NCBI GenBank assembly: GCA_036489905.1
Contig: DASXEX010000034.1
Location: forward strand, 1 to 24,702
Source: JAICLK01 sp036489905
GTDB lineage: Bacteria > Patescibacteriota > Saccharimonadia > Saccharimonadales > UBA4665
DNA: 24,702 bases
Direction of reading: 5' to 3'
Shown here one piece after another: positions 7,672-14,801 of the stretch (position 1 is its first letter; each line of letters starts with the position of its first letter). Under the pieces are notes generated by a model. The model was not told the DNA's origin. It did no database searches and was given only the letters and a program-made list of their open reading frames with translations. Both the position numbers and the translations under genes were made by a program.

Positions 7672-8677
7672 GCCGACCCGTAGCCTTTTTGATGACGCGG
7701 CGGTTGTAGGCGCGAACGAGGCGTGGCAGAACGAAGACGAAGAACAGAATGAGCGCGATAATAACGATCACCAGAACAATCACCGCCAGCGGGATGATAT
7801 AAAATGTCGTCTTGGCAGTGAGCAGCTGGCCTTTATTGCCGTAGCCGAAGTTGCCCTCGAGCGTGTATTTGCCAAAGCTGCCCAAGCCCTGCAACGGCAC
7901 CCAGAAACGGCGGATGCTGTCCGGCAGCACATTGCCGCGCGGCGTGGTGTTGTTGATTTCGTAACTGCCGAGCACTTTGCTGCCCTTTTTCAGGATGATT
8001 TTGCCGAACGGCTCTTCCTGCAAATCACCAGTGTTGTCGAAGCGCGCCACGCCGTCCAAGTTCTTTTTGCTGGTAAAGATAAAACTCGAGCCGTTCAGTT
8101 CGTTGGTTTTTGTATTCATGCGACGCACGTCAAAGCTGGCGATGCCCATTTGCTGAGTGACAGGCCCAGGCACGGTCACCAGAATGAGCGAGCCGACGCT
8201 GGCCGTCAGGTTGACGTTTTTGGTTCCGTTCGCCGAAGCCGGCAGGATACGCACCGCGCCAAAGTAGCCGCCAGCCTTTGCGCCTCTAGGAATGGTTATG
8301 GTTACTTTGACGTCTTTGGTGGCCTGCGAGCCAAGTGTAAAGCTGCCGATGCTCGAGACAAAGCCTTTCAGGCTGTGCGTTGGCGCTTTTTCGCCGTTCA
8401 ATAGAATGTACGGCGTGCCGGTTTCATCATTGCCGGCCGTAAAGTCATCGACCACGCCTCGCAAGTCAGCCGGCGCCGACGTCAAGTTCGTGACGTAAAC
8501 ATCAACGGTCTGACTCGCGCCGGCGTTGATGGTTAAATCACTTCTGACCGGAGATATTCTCAGACCATCACCGCCACCGGTTTTGGCGGCTGTGGCAAAC
8601 ACGGGACTGGCACCAAGCACTAACACGACCGCAGCAAGCAACAAACTGGCTGAGGCAAAAAGTTTACGTCGTAACAT
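7664..8677 (-). CDS. DUF916-like secreted protein with C-terminal membrane anchor
   Basis: A 337-residue protein with a signal peptide (L-R-R-K-L-F-A-S-A-S-L-L-L-A-A-V-V ... F-A-T-A), then beta-rich domains starting L-R-I-S-P-V-R-S-D-L-T-I-N-A-G-A-S-Q-T. The pattern of an early 'I-S-P' strand, 'G-x-S-x-x-x-x-V-x-V-x-N-x-x' and Y-F-G-A-V-R-I resembles DUF916/WxL-interacting proteins and related Ig-like chaperone folds. A single C-terminal transmembrane helix (A-V-I-V-L-V-I-V-I-I-A-L-I-L-F-F-V-F-V) and a basic cytoplasmic tail end it. In Firmicutes such proteins are encoded beside the secreted WxL proteins they bind; here the gene lies directly downstream of four secreted paralogues, so a docking role for them is a reasonable inference. 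It has a good ribosome-binding site (GAGGGAA) and its own promoter. The family assignment is by pattern only. Confidence 0.75.
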   Translation of the reverse strand: MLRRKLFASASLLLAAVVLVLGASPVFATAAKTGGGDGLRISPVRSDLTINAGASQTVDVYVTNLTSAPADLRGVVDDFTAGNDETGTPYILLNGEKAPTHSLKGFVSSIGSFTLGSQATKDVKVTITIPRGAKAGGYFGAVRILPASANGTKNVNLTASVGSLILVTVPGPVTQQMGIASFDVRRMNTKTNELNGSSFIFTSKKNLDGVARFDNTGDLQEEPFGKIILKKGSKVLGSYEINNTTPRGNVLPDSIRRFWVPLQGLGSFGKYTLEGNFGYGNKGQLLTAKTTFYIIPLAVIVLVIVIIALILFFVFVLPRLVRAYNRRVIKKATGRRR

Positions 8678-8709
8678 TCAGATTCCCTCTTTTTACTAAG
8701 CTTGGCTTT

Positions 8710-8739
8710 ATAGTAGCAAAGCGCTCTTGCTAATTGCAA
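8710..8739 (-). promoter_or_regulatory. Promoter of the DUF916-like gene
   Basis: On the minus strand TTGCAA (8734-8739) is separated by 18 bases from TACTAT (8710-8715). The predicted start near 8703 gives a leader of about 26 bases carrying GAGGGAA before the ATG at 8677. This is the best two-box promoter in the window. Confidence 0.55.
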
Positions 8740-8769
8740 TCCTAAATTAGACAGAAGCTTGCTGCGCAG

Positions 8770-9834
8770 TTAAAAGTTAGCTAGTGCCGTGTAGGTAAAT
8801 GTGCTCGCGTACACGCCGATTGCTTGCGCGCTGCTGACATCGACGACATAGCTGACGGTATATTTGCGATAATCATCGGCGTGCGTGCTGCTCGCAATCA
8901 CATCGCCGTCGGCATAATGGTAAAGGTTGGGCTGATTATAGTTGGCCGTAGGCGCGCCCAAACCTTTGCCGCTGGGGTTAGCGCCAATCCGCGGATTAGC
9001 ATTAGTGCGCAAGTTGATACCGAATTTGCTGACGCCCGGCTGCGCAATGCCGGCGGTTTGCATGGCCGGAATGATATTATTGCCCGATTCGAGCGTCGTG
9101 CCGCTCACGCTGATATTGTAGCCACTTTGGGCATTCGTGGCCGCGACAAATTGCGATTGCCCGCCGCTGGTACGCGTGGGTGCGAACGCGCCCAAATCAA
9201 TGTAGTCGCCGGACGCAGTGCTGCAGTTGGTGCCGCTGATTGTATTGCCCGTACAAAACGCCAAATATGGCGGTACGTACGTGCTGACGTTGACGGCCGG
9301 GTTGATGGCAAAGGCCAACCCGCCAGTGTCGGTCGGCGTTCCGGTCGCATCGTCCGTCGGGAAGGTCAGTACGCGGACATAGTCAGCGCCAGCTGCGCCC
9401 GGATTAGTCATGCCACCAAACACCAGGTTAGCTGCCACGGTTGCAGTTGGTGCCGGCGTTCGGGTCAGAATAATATCGTTCGCGGTCGAAGCCGGTGAAA
9501 TGCCAAAGCCACTGACGCCTGACTCGCTACCGAGTAACGCGTTTGTCGCATCCAAGCCTACCGGTGCCGCACACGGGTCACTAATGAACGTACTGTTTGA
9601 ACAAAATTCGACCTCGATTGAACCCAGCGTTCCAGCCGTAGCAATATCAAACGACAAATTGTACGTGACGTCCGTGCCACCAGTCACGCTGTCACTTAGC
9701 TCAAGCGACCGCGTCCCGAGCTCGGCCGCTAAACTTTTTGCCGTAAAATACGGCCACGCGCCAGCCAGAACCAGGGCTGTCAGCAATAGCACTATCGAGC
9801 GAATCGAACTTATCTTACCCGAGATGCGCCTCAT
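8770..9834 (-). CDS. Secreted surface protein, paralogue 4 (mosaic)
   Basis: A 354-residue secreted protein with an N-terminal signal peptide (hydrophobic I-V-L-L-L-T-A-L-V-L-A-G-A). The mature N-terminus has T-R-S-L-E-L-S-D-S and V-E-F-C-S-N-S-T-F-I-S-D-P-C-A-A-P, matching the same blocks in the genes at 9851-11065 and 11193-12407. A second Cys pair (F-C-T-G-N ... N-C-S-T) also matches. The C-terminal half instead resembles the gene at 12476-13321: F-G-I-N-L, Y-N-Q, D-x-Y-x-Y/T-V-S-Y-V, then G-V-Y-A-S-T-F-T-Y-T-A-L-A-N-F at the end. It therefore looks like a hybrid of two paralogue types. There is no anchor or sortase motif. Function is unknown; a non-covalently bound envelope or filament protein is plausible. 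Confidence 0.8.
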   Translation of the reverse strand: MRRISGKISSIRSIVLLLTALVLAGAWPYFTAKSLAAELGTRSLELSDSVTGGTDVTYNLSFDIATAGTLGSIEVEFCSNSTFISDPCAAPVGLDATNALLGSESGVSGFGISPASTANDIILTRTPAPTATVAANLVFGGMTNPGAAGADYVRVLTFPTDDATGTPTDTGGLAFAINPAVNVSTYVPPYLAFCTGNTISGTNCSTASGDYIDLGAFAPTRTSGGQSQFVAATNAQSGYNISVSGTTLESGNNIIPAMQTAGIAQPGVSKFGINLRTNANPRIGANPSGKGLGAPTANYNQPNLYHYADGDVIASSTHADDYRKYTVSYVVDVSSAQAIGVYASTFTYTALANF

Positions 9835-9850
9835 TCATATATCTTAAGCT

Positions 9851-11065
9851 TTAGAACGTACCAGTCGCAATAAGCGATTCGTTTGCCTGATAGATACCTG
9901 CCGGGGTGGTTACGGCAGCTTGAGCGGCAAATGAACAAGTGTTAGCTTCGTTGCTTACAGGACCGACAACGGAGAAAACCTGACTGCCATACGTACTGAT
10001 AACATTGTTACCGGCAGTACTCTGGTCCATGCCATAATATACCGAACTAGCAGAAGGAGTCGCGGTTGAGCAAGCGGTATTACCAGCACCGGTATCGCTA
10101 TACGCAGACGCAACTGTTGTGTTGGTACCTTTTATCACACACATGCCGAAGTCCGCAGTGACTGAAGGTATCTCTGATTGCGAAGCGCCTATAGCCGGTA
10201 TAGTACATGTGGCGCCTCCATCCTTGCTAAGGCCGCCGCAAAGAGTGGATGAAGTATCTTTCATGCGCACTATGGCGCCAGAAGTTGCATTTGTAGAAAG
10301 TTGCGTGTAAGCCGGAGCCGTATCTATTTCCGTAGAGTCCAATGCTAGAGTCGTGGTACCGTGCCCCAGTGTAAGCGTTGGAGTCGTGGTACCACTACAA
10401 CCAGTGCCGATAGTTCCCCCCGAAACACAGAACGTAAGTTGCTCCATGACTTTAGCAGTGATAGAAATGGAGTTCGCGGTTGAAAGCGCTATACCGCCCG
10501 CATCCAACACATCAGCTCCCGCGTCACTACCGTTTGTCGTGGTTAGCCAGGTTGTGGCATTGGCAGTTGAGCTAAAAGTAAAAACGCGAGCATAGAATGT
10601 TGCAGCCGGAGCACTGGGGTTTGTCGCAGTGGTAAGCGTAAACGTTGTTGCGCCGCTAGCTGTTCCTGTTGCTGTGCCATTCGCAATCTCGAGTGTACGA
10701 TTGGTATTATGCGTTGACGCAGTCCATGTACCACCAGTTTCACCTGAGATCGAGCCTACAGTCACCGACGGCGTGCCGACACTGAAGCCAGTAGGAGCGG
10801 TACATGAATCCCCAACAAGCGGATCGTTACTACAAAAGTCCACTATAACGGCTTGAATAAGCGTTGATGATGCAGGCGTGAAGGACACTGAATAGCTAAC
10901 TCCTGTTGTACCCGGAGTTGAGTTGCTCATTTCAATACTACGGCTTGTGGGTTGTCCATAGGCAAATGCTTCCCCGGCAAATGCAGGCAAAATTGCCGCC
11001 CCAGCAAGTGCTAAAGCTATACTGCCATAAAGTGCTCTTGCTAGCCCGCGAAATTTTGTTTTCAT
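9851..11065 (-). CDS. Secreted Cys/Ser/Thr-rich surface protein, paralogue 3
   Basis: A 404-residue secreted protein, the same length as its neighbour at 11193-12407. The open frame runs upstream to 11155, but the ATG at 11065 starts an ordinary signal peptide and is preceded by AAAGGAG with a 10-base spacing. Conserved blocks are S-R-S-I-E-M-S, V-D-F-C-S-N-D-P-L-V-G-D-S-C-T-A-P-T-G-F, L-T-F-C-V-S-G-G-T, C-G-G-L-S-K-D-G-G-A-T-C and a C-terminal G-I-Y-Q-A-N-E-S-L-I-A-T-G-T-F. The paired cysteines suggest extracellular disulfides. There is no transmembrane anchor after the signal peptide. Base composition appears more AT-rich than in the neighbouring paralogue although the proteins align closely, which suggests either older divergence or separate acquisition. 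Function unknown. Confidence 0.83.
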   Translation of the reverse strand: MKTKFRGLARALYGSIALALAGAAILPAFAGEAFAYGQPTSRSIEMSNSTPGTTGVSYSVSFTPASSTLIQAVIVDFCSNDPLVGDSCTAPTGFSVGTPSVTVGSISGETGGTWTASTHNTNRTLEIANGTATGTASGATTFTLTTATNPSAPAATFYARVFTFSSTANATTWLTTTNGSDAGADVLDAGGIALSTANSISITAKVMEQLTFCVSGGTIGTGCSGTTTPTLTLGHGTTTLALDSTEIDTAPAYTQLSTNATSGAIVRMKDTSSTLCGGLSKDGGATCTIPAIGASQSEIPSVTADFGMCVIKGTNTTVASAYSDTGAGNTACSTATPSASSVYYGMDQSTAGNNVISTYGSQVFSVVGPVSNEANTCSFAAQAAVTTPAGIYQANESLIATGTF

Positions 11066-11192
11066 GTTTGGTCGGCTCCTTTTGGTGTCTGTATTTTTGT
11101 GGTTGTAATTTTTATTAAACAGTTTGGATGGCCTCATGTTATCACGCTTATGCAATTACCACAATCCTAATTTTCGACTTATCCACAGGAAT

Positions 11193-12407
11193 TTAAAACG
11201 TGCCGGTGGCGATGAGACCCATGTCGGTGGTGTAGATGCCGGCCGTCGTGGTGTTGGAGGCGGTGGCGGCAAAGGTGAGCGTGTTGTCCACGTTGCTGAC
11301 CGAGCCGCTGCCGGAGCTGTCGGCGATTTCGCTGCCGTACGTGCTGGTCACGCCGGTGGTGTTGGTGTTGTCGTAAGCCATGACGTACGTGCCGGCGGTC
11401 GCATAGGGGCTGTCGGCATCCATCGCACCAATCCCGTCGGTGCTGCTCGCCACGTTCAGGCCGTAGGCGGCGTTGCCGGTTGTCGAGCCGATATCGGCCG
11501 TGGTAAAGCCGGTTGATGGCGGGATGCCGCACGTGGTGCCGCCGTCGGCGCTTAAGCCCCCGCAACTGTTGCCGGCTTTCATGCGCACGGCCGCGCCGGC
11601 TTGCGCATTAGTCGAGGTTTGCATATATGCCGCGGCTGTGTCCACGGCGGTGCCGTCCAAAGTTTTCGTCAGCGTGCCGTGGCCGATGGTTACGTCCGGC
11701 GCGGATTCGCCGACGCAGTCGGCGGTCATCGCGGTGCCGGAGACACAAAAAGTTATTTCTTCTTGCACCTTCGCGGTAACGCTCACAGGTGTTGCCGTGG
11801 TGAGTGCGATGCCGCCGTAGTCGACATCGCCGCCGATATGTTGCGGATCGGTATAGGCACCGCCGCCGCTCGTACTGCCAAAACTGTCGTCGGCATAGGT
11901 ATAAATACGGGCATAAAACGGTCCGAGTGTGCTCGGATTGGTGATACCGCTCATGGTCAGTGTGATGGTGCTGCCGTCGGCGATGCCGGTCGCATTGCTC
12001 ACTTTGATTTGCGAGCCGGTTGTGGTAATTGTCCAGCCGGCAGTGTTGCCGCTCGTGACGGTTGCCGAGGACAAGTCCAGCCCGCTCGGCGCACTGCATG
12101 TATCGCCGATTAATGGACTGTCCGCGCAAAAATCTACAATATAGCTCAACATTTTTCCCGACGTGTAGCCGGACGACGTGGACAGGCCGAATGAAATCGA
12201 GTAACTCACGCCCGTGCCGCTGCCGACTCCCGACACGATAGCGCCACCGCTCACGCCCGAGTCGCTCATTTCGATGCTGCGGTTGGCAACTTGGTCGGCC
12301 AAGGCCGGCCGCGCCGTCAGAACATCAGACAAACCTGCTGCCATACCAAGCACGACTGCCACAAACATGAATCTGATTCGTCGGCTAAAGCGGGTAAATT
12401 TACTCAT
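11193..12407 (-). CDS. Secreted Cys/Ser/Thr-rich surface protein, paralogue 2
   Basis: A 404-residue secreted protein. The frame is open back to 12476, but the ATG at 12407 begins a normal signal peptide (basic S-R-R-I-R then a hydrophobic core ending A-L-A). No clear ribosome-binding site precedes it; the leader is A-rich. Conserved blocks shared with the gene at 9851-11065 are N-R-S-I-E-M-S-D-S, I-V-D-F-C-A-D-S-P-L-I-G-D-T-C-S-A-P-S-G, I-T-F-C-V-S-G-T, S-C-G-G-L-S-A-D-G-G-T-T-C-G-I-P and the C-terminal G-I-Y-T-T-D-M-G-L-I-A-T-G-T-F. The body is rich in Gly, Ser, Thr and Asp, as expected of an extracellular beta protein. No anchor is present. Function unknown; probably binds another envelope component. 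Confidence 0.83.
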   Translation of the reverse strand: MSKFTRFSRRIRFMFVAVVLGMAAGLSDVLTARPALADQVANRSIEMSDSGVSGGAIVSGVGSGTGVSYSISFGLSTSSGYTSGKMLSYIVDFCADSPLIGDTCSAPSGLDLSSATVTSGNTAGWTITTTGSQIKVSNATGIADGSTITLTMSGITNPSTLGPFYARIYTYADDSFGSTSGGGAYTDPQHIGGDVDYGGIALTTATPVSVTAKVQEEITFCVSGTAMTADCVGESAPDVTIGHGTLTKTLDGTAVDTAAAYMQTSTNAQAGAAVRMKAGNSCGGLSADGGTTCGIPPSTGFTTADIGSTTGNAAYGLNVASSTDGIGAMDADSPYATAGTYVMAYDNTNTTGVTSTYGSEIADSSGSGSVSNVDNTLTFAATASNTTTAGIYTTDMGLIATGTF

Positions 12408-12475
12408 GTTTTTACTTTTATTTTTAGTGCCCGTTGGCATAATACTGCACTTATGCTTTCCCGTGCAAGCGCCCA

Positions 12476-13321
12476 TCAGAACGTCGAGGTGGCGACAATC
12501 GAACCGTTATAGGTATAAAAGCCGTCGGGCGTGGTGGGACCGATGTTGTAAACAAAAGACACAGTGTATGTATCTGTGCCAGTGCTAGTATTTGCTTGCG
12601 CCAAAGTATCAGTGTAGTTCGAGCCGCTATTGGGATAGAAGTACTTGCCGTCTTGATTGTAATTCGAAGTAATCGAACTAAGCAACGCGCCGGAAGGACA
12701 GAATGAGCTGGCGGGACTGCATACCGGATTCGCACCGAGCCCACCAACCCCGCCGCCTGGATTTGTTGTATTCGCGATTAAGTTGATACCAAACTGTTCA
12801 GTACCGACACTCGGAGTCACCGCACTGCCACTACTGTTCATAATTGCAAATGTATGTGGGCTCGTTGCATTATTTTTAGGCGGATTGCCAACGATTTGTA
12901 CCTGGTAGCTGCCGGCAAGATATGTTTTTACAGAAAATGTAGCAGTTGTAGTCTTCGCGATGCTGGTCGATAAATAGCCGAGGTCGGACGGGCTGGCATT
13001 ATTTACTATGAGTGTGAGCGAAGGAGCCCGATTCGTGACAAGGCCGGGGCCAGCTTGTGTTTGATAGCTATGGCTGGCCGCATTGCCGTCGGCAAGGTCG
13101 CCAGCCGATTCATTGGCACAGTATCCCGTTGAGCCGTGACTGCAGGCATTGACTTGCCCGCCGCTGCCGAAATGCGTTTGGCTGACACCGTAGGTTGGCG
13201 AGCACGATTGCTGGCCGGAAATACAACTGGCCGAAACAATCTGCGGCACCGCCAGCGTCAAGGCCGCCACAACGAGTGCGGCACAGATGATAAAAATTTT
13301 TGATAGGTATTGTTGTTTCAT
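12476..13321 (-). CDS. Secreted surface protein, paralogue 1
   Basis: A 281-residue secreted protein with a clear signal peptide (M-K-Q-Q-Y-L-S-K then a hydrophobic core ending V-S-A). The mature N-terminus has several cysteines (S-C-I-S-G-Q-Q-S-C, N-A-C-S-H-G-S-T-G-Y-C). The C-terminal half (E-Q-F-G-I-N-L-I-A-N, S-N-Y-N-Q-D-G-K-Y, D-T-Y-T-V-S-F-V-Y-N-I) matches the C-terminal half of the protein at 8770-9834, and the last residues G-F-Y-T-Y-N-G-S-I-V-A-T-S-T-F match the ending of all four paralogues. It lacks the R-S-I-E-M-S / F-C-x-x-x-P-x-x-x-D-x-C blocks of the other three. It is first in the surface-protein block and divergent from the bactofilin-like gene at 13421. Function unknown. Confidence 0.8.
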   Translation of the reverse strand: MKQQYLSKIFIICAALVVAALTLAVPQIVSASCISGQQSCSPTYGVSQTHFGSGGQVNACSHGSTGYCANESAGDLADGNAASHSYQTQAGPGLVTNRAPSLTLIVNNASPSDLGYLSTSIAKTTTATFSVKTYLAGSYQVQIVGNPPKNNATSPHTFAIMNSSGSAVTPSVGTEQFGINLIANTTNPGGGVGGLGANPVCSPASSFCPSGALLSSITSNYNQDGKYFYPNSGSNYTDTLAQANTSTGTDTYTVSFVYNIGPTTPDGFYTYNGSIVATSTF

Positions 13322-13368
13322 TGCGGTCTACTCTATTTTCCTGCAAATAGGCACAAAACTCAAACCCG

Positions 13369-13399
13369 TTTACGCTTTTTGAGGACCATCTTGTATTAT
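13369..13399 (+). promoter_or_regulatory. Promoter of the bactofilin-like gene
   Basis: TTTACG (13369-13374) and TATTAT (13394-13399) are separated by 19 bases. The predicted start near 13406 leaves about 15 bases before the ATG at 13421. The spacing is slightly long, so support is modest. The intergenic stretch also has to hold the promoter of the divergent gene, which I could not identify. Confidence 0.4.
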
Positions 13400-13420
13400 T
13401 GATGTAGAAACGAATTGACT

Positions 13421-14467
13421 ATGGATAACGCAGCAAAACCTCCGGAGAATTCAGTCATCACGCCGCAATCGCCGGCAGACGCCGACACTGGCGAGAGTTT
13501 GGAGTCGTCCGTAACTTCAAGCGCCGCGAACGATGGAATGGCAGGCTCGCTCGAGAGTTCGGAAGGCGGCGTCGTAGCCGCACCCGGTGAACAACCCCGA
13601 CAAAAACAGCCCGAAAAATCGAAAAAATTCAGCCTGCGGGCGCTGTGGCGTCGGGTGAATGTATATCTGCTGATTTTCGTGTTCCTGCTTATCGTCGGCG
13701 CCGTGGTCGTGGTCGTGGCCTTCATGAAAAGCAGCAATCAAAATCCGACCAATAACTCGCCGCCATCGCAGAATCTTTCGGCTTCGGCTTTGCAACAACT
13801 TGCCAACAACGGCACGACCATCGGCGGAGCCAAGGAAACGCTGAACATCGAATCCAATGCCGTGTTCCAAGGCACGGTGCTGGTGCGTGGCAATCTAGAC
13901 GTGGCAGGCACGGTGAAAATGGGCGGCACGTTGGCGTTGCAAAGTTTGACGGTAAGCGGTTCGAGCAGCTTCGGACAATTGCAAGCCAAGGGCCTATCGG
14001 TGTCCGGCAATACGGGCATACAAGGGCAATTGACGGCGCTTTCGTTGAGCGTGGCCGGCGACGGCAGCTTCAACGGCGCGGTAACGGCGCCGGCAGTGAT
14101 TACCAATTCATTGCAGCTGGGCGGTGACCTGGGCATCACACACCACATCGACACCGGCGGCGGCGTGCCCGGAATCGCGCGTGGCGGCGCACTCGGCAGC
14201 GGCGGTAGCGCTTCGGTAAGCGGCTCGGACACGGCCGGTTCCATCAGCATTCATACCGGCGGCGGTACCGGCGGCGGCTGCTTCGCCACTGTCAGCTTTA
14301 CGCGCAGTTTTGCCACCACGCCGCACGTCGTCATCACACCTGTTGGTCTGGCTGCAGCAAGCGTGCGATATTACATTAACCGCTCGACAAGCGGCTTCAG
14401 TGTTTGCACCGCCAACGCCGCTCCGGCCGGTACTTCGTTCGGCTTCGACTACATTGTGCTGGATTAA
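13421..14467 (+). CDS. Single-pass membrane protein with bactofilin-like repeats and receptor-type C-terminal domain
   Basis: A 348-residue protein. Residues 1 to about 70 are an acidic, Pro/Ser-rich, probably cytoplasmic tail; a basic stretch (K-S-K-K-F-S-L-R-A-L-W-R-R) precedes a transmembrane helix at about 84-106 (Y-L-L-I-F-V-F-L-L-I-V-G-A-V-V-V-V-V). Outside, about 130-240 is a right-handed beta-helix-like run of short repeats (F-Q-G-T-V-L-V-R-G-N-L-D-V-A-G-T-V) as in bactofilins. A glycine-rich hinge leads to a compact C-terminal domain with a Cys pair (G-G-C-F-A-T-V and F-S-V-C-T-A) and the pattern F-A-T-T-P-H-V-V-I-T-P, similar to domains at the tips of phage tail fibres. I infer a stalk-and-head surface adhesin. 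The frame begins at a TTG at 13415, but the ATG at 13421 is preferred. The gene ends six bases before the convergent atpC. Confidence 0.78.
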   Translation: MDNAAKPPENSVITPQSPADADTGESLESSVTSSAANDGMAGSLESSEGGVVAAPGEQPRQKQPEKSKKFSLRALWRRVNVYLLIFVFLLIVGAVVVVVAFMKSSNQNPTNNSPPSQNLSASALQQLANNGTTIGGAKETLNIESNAVFQGTVLVRGNLDVAGTVKMGGTLALQSLTVSGSSSFGQLQAKGLSVSGNTGIQGQLTALSLSVAGDGSFNGAVTAPAVITNSLQLGGDLGITHHIDTGGGVPGIARGGALGSGGSASVSGSDTAGSISIHTGGGTGGGCFATVSFTRSFATTPHVVITPVGLAAASVRYYINRSTSGFSVCTANAAPAGTSFGFDYIVLD

Positions 14468-14473
14468 TGTAGT

Positions 14474-14797
14474 TTAAACGTCAAGAAATACGATGACTTG
14501 ATCTTGTTTGACGTGCATGACGCCGCCGGAAATACGAACTTTCTGTTCGTTGCCGTTCGTCTGACGAACAATGAGATCGCACGAATCCAAAAGCGTAATG
14601 AAGTTGTGGTGATGCGGCAAAATGTCGAACGGACCGGTGATATTGATCGCTGAAATACTGGCGGCGACACCATCAAAATACACCTTGAACGGCGCATACA
14701 CTTTGGCGTGCATAGTCGGCTTGTCACTGATCGTCGAACTATCATCATCACTGATCTTAACGAATTCGCCGGTGCTCGCGTTCTGCCGTTCCGCCAT
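14474..14797 (-). CDS. atpC: ATP synthase F1 subunit epsilon
   Basis: A 107-residue protein corresponding to the N-terminal beta-sandwich domain of F1 epsilon; the motif Y-F-D-G-V-A-A-S-I-S-A-I-N-I-T-G-P-F-D-I-L-P-H-H-H-N-F-I-T-L-L is a divergent form of the family's 'A-x-S-V-x-x-x-x-x-x-G-x-x-G-I-L-P-x-H' stretch. The C-terminal helical hairpin that gives epsilon its inhibitory function in many bacteria is missing, so ATPase inhibition by that route is unlikely. About 20 polar residues precede the conserved part. It is last in the operon, four bases after atpD. Confidence 0.85.
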   Translation of the reverse strand: MAERQNASTGEFVKISDDDSSTISDKPTMHAKVYAPFKVYFDGVAASISAINITGPFDILPHHHNFITLLDSCDLIVRQTNGNEQKVRISGGVMHVKQDQVIVFLDV

Positions 14798-14801
14798 AAA
14801 T

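Noticed and set aside
7622..8404. Long plus-strand open frame (260 codons) opposite the DUF916-like gene
   Set aside because: It is antisense to a well-supported secreted protein gene with promoter and ribosome-binding site. Its composition (rich in Arg, Ala, His, Asp) is typical of a shadow frame in GC-rich coding DNA.
8824..9498. Plus-strand open frame (224 codons) opposite surface paralogue 4
   Set aside because: Shadow of a repetitive secreted-protein gene; no ribosome-binding site or recognisable domain.
8770..13321. Secreted Ser/Thr/Cys-rich proteins as substrates of the LanB/LanC set
   Set aside because: They carry ordinary signal peptides and are 280-404 residues long, with paired cysteines that fit disulfides. 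No leader-peptide feature supports lanthionine modification.
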